Below are positions 44,813 through 55,756 of a stretch of 64,000 bases of DNA, piece after piece. The notes beneath the pieces were generated by a model. It made no database searches, was not told the DNA's origin, and saw only the letters and a list, made by a program, of their open reading frames with translations. The position numbers and the translations under genes were made by a program. Source of the stretch: Triatoma infestans (lineage: Eukaryota; Arthropoda; Insecta; Hemiptera; Reduviidae); NCBI GenBank assembly GCA_011037195.1, contig JAAEAF010002487.1, positions 1 to 64,000 of the forward strand, given 5' to 3'. Every line of letters begins with the position of its first letter. The stretch's first letter is position 1.

Positions 44813-46164
44813 ACAGGTGTTTCAAAAAGGACTTTACAACTTTGAACATTTATATAAATTTATTCAAAAAAGGTACAGTGCTGGTTTTAGTGTTGTTTTA
44901 AAGGGAAACACATCAAGTTTTTTTTACCTTAAACTAAAGATGTTCTATGTGGCTTCCGTTGGTTATCCTGCAGACATCCCATCGGTATTCGATTTCTTCC
45001 CAAACTCGCACTAGCATTGCAGGTTCAACTTGCTCAGCGGCGGCGTAGATTCTTGCTCTAAGTTCCGGTAGAGTGGCCGGCAAAGGAGGTACATACACCT
45101 TATCCTTGATGAAGCCCCAGAGGAAGAAGTCCAGCGGTGTTAGGTCTGGGGAACGTGGGGGCCATGCAATTGGCGCAGCACGGCCAATCCATTGACCTGG
45201 AAAGTGGTCATTGAGAAAATCCCGGACGTCAGTCAGATAGTGTGGTGGTGCGCCATCTTGCATGAAGTACACATTTCGTTCTCGGTCATCGTCATCAATC
45301 TGTGGTATCAAAAATTGTTGTAACATATCCAGGTACACTAACCCGTTGATTGTTTTCTCTTGGAAAAAAAAAAAATGGGCCGTACATTTTCGTCTTGCTC
45401 AACGCAACAAACACGTTCACTTTAGGGCTATCACGAGCATGTAGCAATGTTTGGTGTGAATGTTCACTGCCCCAAATCCTACAGTTATGTGTGTTAACCT
45501 TGCCACTTATGTGAAAAGTTGACTCGTCAGAAAAGATTACCTTGTCCAAGAAATGTTCATCATCAGCCACTCGATTTAACATATCCGCACAGAAGTTCCT
45601 CCGGGCAATTTTATCAGTGTCTTTAATTGCTTGTAAAATCGACAATCTGGACGGTTTCAAATGCATACGTTTTCTCAACACACGCCAAACCGTTGTATGT
45701 GCGACTTGAAGTTCACGAGATGCCCTCCGAGTCGATTTTCCTGGGCTACGTTCAAAACGTTGTCTCACTTGCCCCAACACGTCAGATGTGCGTGGACGAC
45801 CGGATGATTTCTTATACTGTACTGAGCACCCCGTTTCTACAAAACATTAATGCCACTGATAAATTGTAGGCCTACTAGGAGGATCTTTAACGTACTTTTG
45901 GTAGGAAAATTACGCTGAACTGTTGTCGCCGACTTTGATTCTTCGAACCAAAACACACAGCTAGCCCGCTCGGGCCCAGTGAAGGCAGCCATCTTTAATG
46001 TAACTGGCGCTACCGCCTGTTGCGGCGCGATTCTGCACTAGCGAACTACGTGAGTCAAAACTTGATGTGTTTCTCTTTAAAACAACACTAATACCAGCAC
46101 TGCACCTTCTTTGAATAAATTTATATAAATGTTCAAAGTTGTAAAGTCCTTTTTGAAACACCCA
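44813..46164 (-). mobile_element. Tc1/mariner-superfamily (DD41D-type) transposon 1
   Basis: Terminal inverted repeats of about 105 bp: left CAGGTGTTTCAAAAAGGAC (44815 onward), right GTCCTTTTTGAAACACCC (ending 46163). A TA-rich flank lies at both sides, as expected for TA insertion. It contains one minus-strand transposase gene broken by two frameshifts. At 1.35 kb it is about full length for the family. It abuts transposon 2 with a spacer of only about 7 bp. Confidence 0.88.
44934..45992 (-). pseudogene. DD41D-type transposase with DUF4817-like N-terminus
   Basis: ATG at 45992. The N-terminal HTH reads FTGPERASCVFWFEESKSA and TVQRNFPTK. After a frameshift near 45893 come KKSSGRPRTSD and VLGQVRQRFERSP, then SRELQVAHTTVWRVLRKRM as the second HTH. 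The catalytic domain has VIFSDESTFH (first D), FMQDGAPPHY (second D) and SPDLTPLDFFLWG (third D), with 41 residues between the second and third. A second disruption lies at about 45300-45370, beside a homopolymer. It would cut and paste the element if intact. This copy is dead. Confidence 0.85.
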
Positions 46165-46170
46165 TATATA

Positions 46171-47632
46171 GGGTGACCAGAGTTATATGCTCCACCCACT
46201 TTTTTTTTAAACGGCGGGAAATTTTGAAAAAATAGAAAACACGTATTTAATCATTTTTAGTCTAGTTTATTTTCAGTGATTGATCCATTTTTTTAAACCC
46301 CAATATCCCGAGATACAGCATCCAACTTTTTTTTTTCAAATGGAACATTATATTTATTTTTGCATATTTTTATAGTACTTGAGCCTCTAAAAAAAAAAAA
46401 TTAAAATCGGTTAGGTTTTTCAAAAGTTATGGCAATTTAAAATATGAAAAACAAATTTCAGTTTAAGGTCAAAATTACCTTATTTTTTCTTTAAGAAGCT
46501 CTTCAAACTGGGCACCATCAACGGATAGGCAAGCCAAAGCTCTGGACTCCCACGCTCTGTTTGTAGCAGCACTTAGGTGGCAAAGTCAACATCTAGGCAG
46601 GCTAGAGTTATTCGACGTTTCATATCTTCGACGGAAGTCATGGGATTAAGGTTACTGTACATTTATTTTTTTGATATCCCCACAAAAAATGCACAATTTT
46701 ATGGACTGATGAATCAAAGTTTACCAACAATGGCCTTCTTAATCGTTGGAACTTTAGAATATGGGCAGAAGAAAATCCACAAGTTACCTTCGCCACACGC
46801 CATTAGGTTGTTATTTCTACAAATGTTTGGTGTGGAGTTTGAGGAAACCAACTAATCGGCCCATACTTCTACAGAGGGAACTTAACTGGTGAAAGGAATC
46901 TAACTTTTTTAAGAGACATTTTGCCAGTTTTGCTTGAAGATGTTCCTCTAAAACGTCGGTTAGATATGTATTTTCAACAAGATGGTTGCCCGGCACATAA
47001 TGCGAGAGTTGTTCGACGTTACCTGGACATAAATTTCCACGAAAAGTGGTTAGGAACTCATGGTCCGATCCAATGGCCACCTCGATCTCCGGACTTAACC
47101 CCAATGGACTATTTTTTGTGGGGATATCTAAAAAATAAAGTGTACAGTAACCTTAATCCCGTGGCTTCAGTCGAAGATATGGAACGTCGAATAACTCTAG
47201 CCTGCCTAGATGTGGACTTTGCCACCTAAGTGCTGCTATAAACAGAGCGTGGGAGTCCAGAGCTTTGGCTTGCCTATCCGTTGATGGTGCCCAGTTTGAA
47301 GAGCTTCTTTAAAGCAAAAATAAGGTAATTTTGACATTAAAATGAAATTTGTTTTTCATATTTTAAATTACCATAACTTTTGAAAAACCTAACCGATTTT
47401 AATTTTTTTTTTTTTTTAAATTTTTTTAGAGGCTCAATTACTATAAAAATATAATGTTCCATTTAAAAAAAAAAGTTGGATGCTGTATCTCGGGATATTG
47501 GGGTATAAAAAAATGGATCAATCACTGAAAATAAACTAGACTAAAAATGATTAAATACGTGTTTTCTATTTTTTCGAAATTTCCCGCCGTTTAAAAAAAA
47601 AGTGGGTGGAGCATATAACTCTGGTCACCCTG
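46171..47632 (+). mobile_element. Aberrant Tc1/mariner-type transposon 2 with about 519-bp inverted arms
   Basis: The left arm (46171-46689) is an inverted copy of the right arm (47112-47630), about 519 bp each, starting GGGTGACCAGAGTTATATG. The right arm contains the last part of the transposase gene (from DYFLWGYLKNKV onward), so the left arm is the 3' end of the gene copied in reverse. Only about 420 bp of unique transposase sequence sits between. The true 5' end of the gene is missing. The right flank shows TA beside CAGGGTGACC. Confidence 0.88.
46685..47229 (+). pseudogene. Transposase C-terminal half of transposon 2 (DD41D-type)
   Basis: The first catalytic Asp lies in TDESKFTNN (about 46705-46735, frameshifted). 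EGTLTGERNLTFLRDI follows in another frame. The frame 46921-47229 gives MYFQQDGCPAHNARVV and PPRSPDLTPMDYFLWGYLKNK, again with 41 residues between the two Asp. The end is ACLDVDFAT. No N-terminal HTH exists in this copy. It is related to, but clearly distinct from, transposon 1's protein. Confidence 0.8.
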
Positions 47633-47639
47633 TACATAT

Positions 47640-48669
47640 ACACACCTAAACGCATTCGTATACACATAATGTGTGCAAGCATTCTAAAAAAAAAAAAAAA
47701 AAGTAACCAATGAAAGAATTGAAGACTGATCAGTAGTATACGCAGCGTTGTTTGTTAATGTTTGGAGACGCTGTTTTGGGTAAAACGTGCTACTTTCTGT
47801 TATAGTGAATGATGACCTCTAGTGATAGATGGTTGCAGACATTATCCAACCAACTTGTTTTTTAAAAAAATTCTACGCGTTTAGATATTCAAACAGTAAC
47901 AAAACCGCACATTCCACAGAGATTAATGTGTTTTTTTTATATTAAACTCTTTAACCAAAACTACCAGCCGCCATAAGCATAATAAATAAATACAAATATT
48001 CTTTATTTAATCATTATCCATAATAAAGTCATTATTATCACTATTGAATCTTGCCAAGTTTACTTTTACTTATTGCTGTATGAGTAAGAATTAAATCGTG
48101 TCAAATTTTCGATAACTAGTTTTCAGCGAAATATACGAGGTTGAAAAATCCCCTGAATACGTATAAAAAAGTTTTTCAAAATTTGTTGAATATATATTAT
48201 ATATATATATATATATGTTCGGTATTTAATATAAATTCAAATTTGCCGCCAGCAGCGTACAGTAATTTACTAATCTACAGCATATGTCCTATATCTATGA
48301 AAAAATCTATTAATACTCTTTTCTGAGTCAGTCGCCATTTTAAGCCCGAAGATGTAAGTCGTTATGCAATACTCCTTTGAATAGGTCGCAGTGTTATACC
48401 TATACAATTCATGCCAGTTCAAAATGAAAACCCTTAACTGTGAAAACCCAAGTTTGTTACTTCTGTGTTTTCCTGGGTAGTGTTAATAAACTGGTCCATT
48501 TTGTCGACTTAGTGGCTCGGTTTTCTCGGGCCTGCGTGGGTTTATTGTGAAATCACATGGTTGTTACTTCCGGTTGGTTTCCTGCCGGGAGTGTATTAGT
48601 CAAAACTGAAGAGTTTAATGCACATACGAATTAATTCCTTATTCCTATTTTTTCCTCTCTCCTTTATAG
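47640..48669. other. Stretch upstream of the first visible transporter exon
   Basis: It holds a diverged HLE end (48070-48175: 'gtgtcaaattttcgataactagttttcagcgaaatat'), a (TA)n block at 48193-48216 and GC-richer sequence at 48500-48600. A strong pyrimidine tract ('ttccttattcctattttttcctctctcctttatag') at about 48635-48669 forms the acceptor of the next exon. No upstream exon was found. Confidence 0.45.
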
Positions 48670-48722
48670 GCTAAGAGCACATGGGTCTTCCCACATTGGC
48701 AATAAAGAATCTGCATTTCAAG
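48670..48722 (+). CDS. Sugar porter gene, putative upstream 53-nt exon
   Basis: The acceptor has a long pyrimidine tract ending TTTATAG. The donor is AAG|GTAAGC, a near-consensus site. Only one frame is open across both this exon and the junction. It reads LRAHGSSHIGNKESAFQ and leaves one G, which with CT from 60489 makes GCT (Ala). Joining gives ...KESAFQ-AALCMAIAG, matching the usual place where insect sugar porters enter the first membrane helix. It starts with one base completing a codon from a still earlier, unseen exon, so the ATG lies upstream. Inference from splice signals and phase; no transcript was available. Confidence 0.6.
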
Positions 48723-49599
48723 GTAAGCGCCATTCCTTTAGCTTATTGAAAGTGATAATAAATAATATTTGTTATTTATATTTTAATTGGATTAATATTT
48801 AATTTCCCATTTTGGTCACCAATGTTTTAAAAAGTCACTGAATATTTGTCACTCAATTTATATTTTATATATGTATATATATATTGTAACATGATTTGCA
48901 TTGGGGGGGGGTAATTAAATATGTTAATTAATAATTAATTATTATAATTCATATCTTCTCTAAAGGGATCTCGTGAGGTCTGTGTTTATACAGAAGTTGG
49001 AGAGGATGAAAAAACAAATTAATATATCGATTCAAAAAATATTTAATTAAAAAACAATATCAGAAATAAATAAATACAATATTGCGATACAACAACATAA
49101 GTGTGTCTTGTCATTTAGGAGAAACTGCTTTTTTAAAAACTTACATATTTTATATATTTTCTGACTTGAAGAAGGCTGGGTTTCTTAGGGCACTTCCACC
49201 ACTCACTACTGTAACATGGCTTTTTCTAATGACGGACTCCACTCCTTTTATGGTACAAAATTTTGAACTGACCTCCTTCCCTAAAAGGGTCAACCTTATA
49301 TTCCTACCTCCACCCCGGGGAATGTGAGAAGAGGGAAATTCCCTTTGTCCTAAATAAATGTAATGGTAGGGGTAGGCCAGATATTTCTGACTCAACTAAC
49401 TGTTTCTTTTGTGCCTTCCAACCTTCAAAAAATCCAAATTTATAAATATATAAATCGGAAAAATTCCCTACTTTACTATCATAAAATATTTAACAAGAAT
49501 ATATTTCGATACAAATTTATATTTATTAATTCTTCCAAAGATGTACACATTACAATATATATATATATATATGTGTGTGTTGTGTATGTGTGTTTGTGT

Positions 49600-51310
49600 T
49601 TATGTGTATGGTTTCTAATAACACAAAAATGGAAAATTGCAGAAATTCGAAACTCAATATTTTATTTAAGTTTCTCCTAAAGGACGCGTCAATAAGGTTT
49701 GAGTCAATTTTACTGAATGGACTTCTTTTTTTTTTTACTTGCTTGCAATTTTCTTGTAAACTGTTCCAACGATTTTCTTTAAACTTCGTACATCAACATT
49801 AGATTATATAAAAGGGATACAACATTTATTTTGAAATATTTTTCAAAAAAAAAAAAAAATCAATTTAGCGGGAATTTGTTTAGCTCCTTTGTGTGGTGGA
49901 ATGAAGTTAGATTTTGTTGTCTCAAGTGACTAGTATGTTTGAAGAAAAATCGGTTAAACCGGAAGTAAAATTTTACGTTCAATTTTACTTATTGAGAGCA
50001 GTTTTTTTAGCATTCTGCATTTGTTCGATAAAGATACCGATGAGTTTCTTTAAACTTGATATAAAAAAAAAATACACAAATATAGAGACGTATCTACTTT
50101 TGTTTGTACAAAAAAAAAAAAAAAAGGTTTCAGACGAATTCTAGGAAAGCGATGATGCTTAAGGCTTCTCTCGAAACTATATTTAAATAAATTATACAGT
50201 TCTACCGTATAATATGTTGAATAATATAAAGTGTAATTTAAAATAAGTTGTCAAAATAGAGGCCCCGGTTGGCCTCTATATTCGCTTCCGACTGATTGCC
50301 ATTTTGCCACTAATTAAAGTGAACTATTCCGTATATTATAATAATGTGAAGACCAATTGAACATTTAGTAAATACTCCAATTTTGAAAATAATTTTGTCA
50401 TAAAAAAACTTTTGAGTATTGCAAAATAGAATATAAAGTGAGTGTTTTTCATTCGGATTATTAGATTATTATTACTCTTATTTTATTGACATATTATGTC
50501 AAAAACCGGAAAAATCCGGAAAATACTAAAAACACGATATTTCGTTTAGGTGTTACAATCATGGTAGAGGGCGATAAAAAAAGAATTTCGACAAAAGTAG
50601 TCAACCGGAAGTACCGCTTTATTAAAATGATTCTTCAGTATTTTTTTCATTTTCTCAAAAAAAAAAATGACTACAATATTTTTTTATTTATTTGAAACAT
50701 TTTTCCTAAGAACATTCATTTAAGTGGATTTTTAAAGTGATGTATGACGTCAGGCATGCCTCTAAAGTATCGTTTTAATATATTATAACGTTTTTCCCTC
50801 TAAACTAGCTGCTCAACCAGTTTTAAGTGGGCTCGTTTAGATGAAAATACTCTAAACTTCAATAAGAGAAACACTAATTTATTTTTTTACACAATAAATT
50901 ATAAATACAACACTGAATAATAATTAATTCACAGTTTAAAACCTCAAAAGTTCACTTTGTTCACTTTTTATACACTTTTCACAAACGTACACTTAGTTTG
51001 TAACAAGAAAACTTCCCTAGACTCTCTGTTGTCCCACTATTTATACCGGTGAAAAAAGGTCTACTTTCTCGATTCTTCTAGAGAGAGAGAGAGAGAGAGA
51101 GAGCTAGAGCGCCGCTAGCACTTCGTAGCGGCCATTAGGAGAACTTGAGGTGCCTGCTTTCGCTCCTAGATGGCAACAGTGGCTGCGTTACAATATTATA
51201 CGATTTCATTGTTCGTCTATATCATATTAATATGAGTTTAATGTATTGCTGCTATAATTCTAAGTTTGAAACAAAAAAAAAGTTTATCAGAAGGTCGACT
51301 TTTAATCATT
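49600..51310 (+). repeat. Diverged HLE sequences, split by solo LTR
   Basis: Two old pieces. 49600-50145 has 'gcaattttcttgtaaactgttccaacgattttctttaaacttcg' and 'aaaaccggaagtaaaattttac'. 50480-51310 has 'atatttcgtttaggtgttacaatcatgg', 'agtcaaccggaagtaccgcttta' and, after the LTR, 'ctgctataattctaagtttgaaac'. LTR-A copy 4 interrupts the second. Confidence 0.6.
50784..51192 (-). mobile_element. Solo LTR, family LTR-A, copy 4
   Basis: At 409 bp it has the minus-strand start TGTAACGCAGCC and the end AAACGTTATA (the final CA has become TA). The target duplication ATAT lies at 50780-50783 and 51193-51196. A (GA)n expansion at about 51082-51103 accounts for its extra length. A TATA-like CCGGTATAAATAG is present on the minus strand. 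Confidence 0.87.
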
Positions 51311-51486
51311 TGCATGTAAATGTAATTACATAATCAGTTGTTTGTGCAATTGGTAACTAGATAAATAAATAAACTAAGTAAATAAACCGTTCAAATAAAT
51401 CAATCAAAACTATGTAAAATTCAGTAAGAGAAAGTTATAAGAGTGTTTATATACGAGATTTTTAATATTATTATTATTAATTTTTT

Positions 51487-52478
51487 TACTTTCTCTTACT
51501 CCTAGTAAGATGAAGTATTGTAAACGTGTCAAATTTTCGATATTGAGTTTTCACCGGAATATCCGTTTTGAGGTCCCCTGAGTCCAAAAAAGTGGTTTTT
51601 AGCAAATGGTGTGTATCTGTGTGTGTGTGTGTGTGTGTGTATGTAAACAGCATAGCTCGAAAACGAAAAACTGTAGAAAGTTGAAACTTGATATTCCATT
51701 TAGGTATCACAATGGCAACTGATTGTGGGCAATCTGTCAAAATTCCTCAACCGGATATACCACATTACTAGCTAGTTTTTTTTTTTGCAATTTTCTCATA
51801 AATAGCTCCAACGATTTTCTTCAAACTTTGTATATCAACTGCACGTTCTAACAGCTACAACTTTTATTTAAAACATTTCTCCGGGAAAATTCATTTAAGG
51901 GTACTTGGTGGAAAGATGGGGTTAGGTTTTCATCTAAAGTGCTATTTCAGTTTATTAAACAATTCTATCATCTAAATAATGTTAATTAGAATTGAATATG
52001 TTGTTGAAGTTCCATGTTTCCAAAAAATCGGATAACCGGATGTGCGTTTACATTACCACCTTTACTACATGAGTTTTTTTCCATTTTTTCGCGATTTTCT
52101 CAAAAATGACTCCGACGATTTTTTCTTGAATCTTCCTAAACATACAATGATATACAACTTTTATTTAAAACATTTCTCTGAGAAATTCATTCAAGGGCAA
52201 TTTTGAGGGAAGGCTGGGGTTACGTATTTCTCCAAAGTGTTATCATAGTTGATTATACAAATTCTATCATCCGAACAAAATTAATTAGAAATAAATAGAT
52301 GGCCAAAATTCCGAGTTTCCAAAAAAATTAGTAAACCGGAAGTGCGCTTTTACTGGACAGTTTTTCAGTTTTCTATGTATTCCATTAAATTTGGTACACA
52401 AACGATAAAATTTGTCAATTATAATTTTGAGAACTGGAGTAAGAGAAAGTTGTGTGAGTGTTTCACACCAGATTTTTT
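51487..52478 (+). mobile_element. HLE copy F, near complete
   Basis: Left hairpin CTCTTACTCCTAGTAAGA, (GT)n at about 51610-51645, two tandem units, then the inverted subterminal repeat GGAGTAAGAGAAAGT, the terminal hairpin and a T run. The start of a second HLE copy follows immediately, head to tail. Confidence 0.9.
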
Positions 52479-52598
52479 TACTTTCTCTTACGGCTAGAAG
52501 TATTGCAATAGTGTCAAAAATTTTCGATAGCAGGATATGAGGTCCACTGGGGCCGAAAAAGTAATTTTTAGTAATTGGCCTCTATATTAATTAATATA
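52479..52598 (+). mobile_element. HLE copy F2, first 120 bp only
   Basis: 'Tactttctcttacggctag', 'gtgtcaaaaattttcgata', 'gaggtccactgg', 'aaaaagtaatttttag' match the start of HLE. The copy stops where the Tc1-like element at 52599 begins. The rest was not found on the far side. Confidence 0.65.
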
Positions 52599-53501
52599 CT
52601 GGGTTTTCCATTTAAACGGGCCATTTTTGAAATAACTCTTAAACGAACGAAAATATCCAAAAAGTGAATATAAAGTTTGTTAAAGTATTTCGCTTCAGTT
52701 TATGATTGAGTTAATGATTTTTTTTTATTTTATTCCCGCCTTAAATCTTAAATCGGTGGTAGGAAGACACTCGGCCTGGTAAGCTAGCCTTCTAGATCGC
52801 CGGATTTAACCCCTGTGATTTCTTTTTTTTTCTTGAAGGAGGGGTTATATCGTAGAAAAAATTAATGCCAAAGAACCAACAATTCCAAAAGCACTTAGAG
52901 AATACTTAATCTAAACCTGTTTAGCATTTCTGGAAGATTGAATACGAATAGCAACTTCATCTGTTCGTCAGCGACTGCGTTTGTGCCAATTAATCCGAGG
53001 AGTTCTTTTTGAATAAATAGGAAATATTTTTTTATCAATTTTGTAAATAAACTGGAAAATTGTTTTGTTTTAATGATGTTTTAGCTGATTTTTGTAAGTC
53101 CCTTATAGTTTTAAAATAGCTTTTAAGTTTTATTAGCATTTGAACTCTCTTATTTATTAAAAAATTAATAAGAACATCCGCATTTAGTTTTAGTTTATGA
53201 AACAGAGAAATAAAAAAAAAAATAAAAAGACGAAAATTTAATTAACAACGAAAAATCACTACTTTTTACTACCGATTTAACATGTAAGGTAGCAATAAAA
53301 TCAAAAAAAACACTAACATCATCATAAACTAGAGCGAAAATACTTTGACAAATTTTGTGTTCACATTTTAGATATTTGATTAAGGGTTATTTAAAAAAGT
53401 GGCCCGCTTAAATGTTGAAGAATTTCCATTTGCTGATTTTTTGGATATGTTCCTTTGTTTGAGAGTCATTTCAAAAGTAGCCCGTTTAAATGGGATACCT
53501 G
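52599..53501 (+). mobile_element. Decayed Tc1/mariner-superfamily transposon 3
   Basis: The inverted ends are CTGGGTTTTCCATTTAAACGGG (left) and CCCGTTTAAATGGGATACCTG (right, ending 53501). Pairing extends about 90 bp inward ('aaataactcttaaac...aaatatccaaaaa' and its complement). The left flank has TA. Inside, about 52790-52835 still reads RSPDLTP plus CDFF after one shift, and 52853-53010 resembles a transposase C-terminus (RIATSSVRQRLRLC). About 900 bp, dead. Confidence 0.72.
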
Positions 53502-53739
53502 AATATTTATTGAGAGAGTATATCAAATAAATTTGCTCCTTGCAAATCTATGTTATCACACTGTTTGACAAATGCATCCTCATAATAGGCGAACGCTTGA
53601 AACCGGTCGATGACCACAAAAAGAAGCAGCAGGGTATCACGGAAAATATCTAGTGATGCTTTCTAGCTCTGCGGAACCAACCACAACCACAACAATTATG
53701 TTTAATGTATTTTTTTTCCAAAATGATATTTCTGTATAT

Positions 53740-54510
53740 ACCTCTCTGCAGGCGTCCTTCAGAGCTCAGTAATTTCTTTGACATTGTTCGCTGATTTTTA
53801 TAAACGATATTCCGCTAAAAGAGGACATTAGCCTTTCGTTATTTGCTGACGATACTGCTAATTACGTTTCATTTACGTTTCGTGGCGGGTAGACACAATA
53901 ATAAATAGACTAACAAAAAAAAAAACGTTAATAGAATATATAAATATTTCCATCGTTGGAAAATAAAAGTAAACGAGTAAACTAAAACTCAAAATTATTT
54001 TATTCACCAAAAGGAGGTCGATATTATAACATAAATTGAAAATTAATGATCACTGTATAGACTGGTACCACAAAAGTAAAATATCTCGGTTTGGTGATGG
54101 ACAGATCATTAACATTTACTCCAGCATGTGAATACTATTTTTAACAAATGTAAAGCGATTAATAGTCTCACTTTTCCAACTTTTAAATAGACATTCCATG
54201 CTGAGTGTAAAAAAATAATAAGATCCTGTCTTAACTTATGCCACTGCAGCGTGGAACCTTACATGTCCAACCAATATGCTAAAACTTCGAGGAATCCAAA
54301 ATAAGTTTCTGAGATTCGCTACAGATACTGCTAGGTACACACCGATGAGTTCTCTCCACGAACAGAGACTGGTTTACCATTCATTAAGGATGTCATAAAA
54401 CAAGCGGCAGAAAGATTTTTCTTAAATTCTGAAATAAGTAACAATGATTTAATTGAAAATATAGGTGTGTATAATGTAAATATTCATTACAAACATAAAA
54501 AGAATTAAGT
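53740..54510 (+). mobile_element. Old Jockey-like RT fragment
   Basis: Remnants in order: FINDIPLKEDISLSLFADDTA (catalytic FADD at about 53840-53865), VKYLGLVMDRSLTF (about 54078-54118), NMLKLRGIQNKFLRFATD (about 54278-54330) and a C-terminal stretch ending near 54508. Many frameshifts and stops. Confidence 0.7.
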
Positions 54511-54529
54511 GTATCTTAAGTAGCTAATT

Positions 54530-55525
54530 TTTCAGTAATCTGAATCGTATGTTCAGTTCTTTTCTTTTGAGTCATGTATGTGGGTTCCATGTAAGTCGTT
54601 TGTCAATGTAAAGCCCAAGATAGCGGACAACATCAGCAGGAGGTAATGGGATATTGTTATAGTATATTGGTGGAGAGGTTAAATGTGTAAAAGGTTAAAT
54701 GTGACATGCTGGCATTTGTTTTCGTTCAGTTTGACTCTCCAAGTTTTGAACCATGTTTCAAGAGATGATAGATGGTTCTGTAGCTGTCTATGAGATATTA
54801 CTGGATCAGTATGGATAGAAAGGATGGCTGTATCGTCTGCGAAGGAAGAAATAACTTTGACATTGACATTTACATTGACAAACGACTTACATGGAACCCA
54901 CATACACGACTCAAAAGAAAAGAACTGAACATACAATTCAGACTACTGAAAAGACTTCTGGACTAAAGATCGAAACTCACATTACCAAATAAAAGACTCA
55001 TCTACATAGCCATCTTAAAACCTGTTTGGGCCTACGGAAGCGAACTGTGGGGTTCAACTAAGCATTCTAATCTTCAACGTATTCCAGTGCCTGCAATCTA
55101 AAATCCTTAGAACCATTGTCAACGCACCCTACTATGTCTCTAACAAAACAATCCACACAGACTTAAACATACCCTTCTTACAAGACTTTATCAAAGCACG
55201 ATACAATAAATTCCACACGTCCTTATCCTCTCATCACAATCCTCTTGTCCGTCGTCTTTCCCGAATCCTCCCGAACCTTTCCTGACAATCTTTCCCGACG
55301 TGTCAATGGCCACGAGACTTGCTCACAGAAGAATACAGAACACAGAAGATTATGAACAACAAGAACACAGAAGTTGATAACGAATATTAACAATAATTAT
55401 TAGGAGTGCTAATAATTTTTTATTAGTTTCTGCTCTCTTGTTTTATAATTGCTCACACATATTTACTTATGGCAACTATACTGTAAATAACAATAATAAT
55501 AATAATAATAATAAAAAAGTAGATA
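54530..55525 (+). mobile_element. Jockey-like LINE copy with a 5' inversion (twin priming)
   Basis: 54530-54865 encodes on the minus strand ISSFADDTAILS, then LETWFKTWRVKLNENKCQ and the DKRLTW region. 54866-55330 encodes on the + strand DKRLTWNPHTRLKRKELN and KPVWAYGSELWG up to the protein end, with an (AAT)n tail (55494-55520). The 5' segment is thus inverted against the 3' segment. About 80 bp around DKRLTW are present in both, and a short TTTACATTGAC repeat lies at the junction. This is the layout expected from twin priming. The coding parts are broken. Confidence 0.8.
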
Positions 55526-55529
55526 ATTT

Positions 55530-55735
55530 TTATCTAAAATTATCTTTTAATCTTATTTTTGTATTAGGTTTTTTGTTCGTTCTTTTCCTTATATTGGTAT
55601 AGCCCTGTTTACTCTTTTATTTTGAATCTCAGTTAGAGTTATAGATCTTTTCTGGCACTATAATTAATTATGTAAATATTTATTGGACATAAAATAAAGA
55701 ATATTATTATTATTATCATTATTTTTTACAGAATA
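55530..55735 (+). mobile_element. LINE 3' UTR-like sequence with (ATT)n tail
   Basis: T-rich sequence ends in 'tggacataaaataaagaatattattattatt', like the 3' UTRs at 18050-18380 and 27480-27770. No coding part. Confidence 0.45.
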
Positions 55736-55756
55736 ATAATAAGAATTGAGTGTTTT

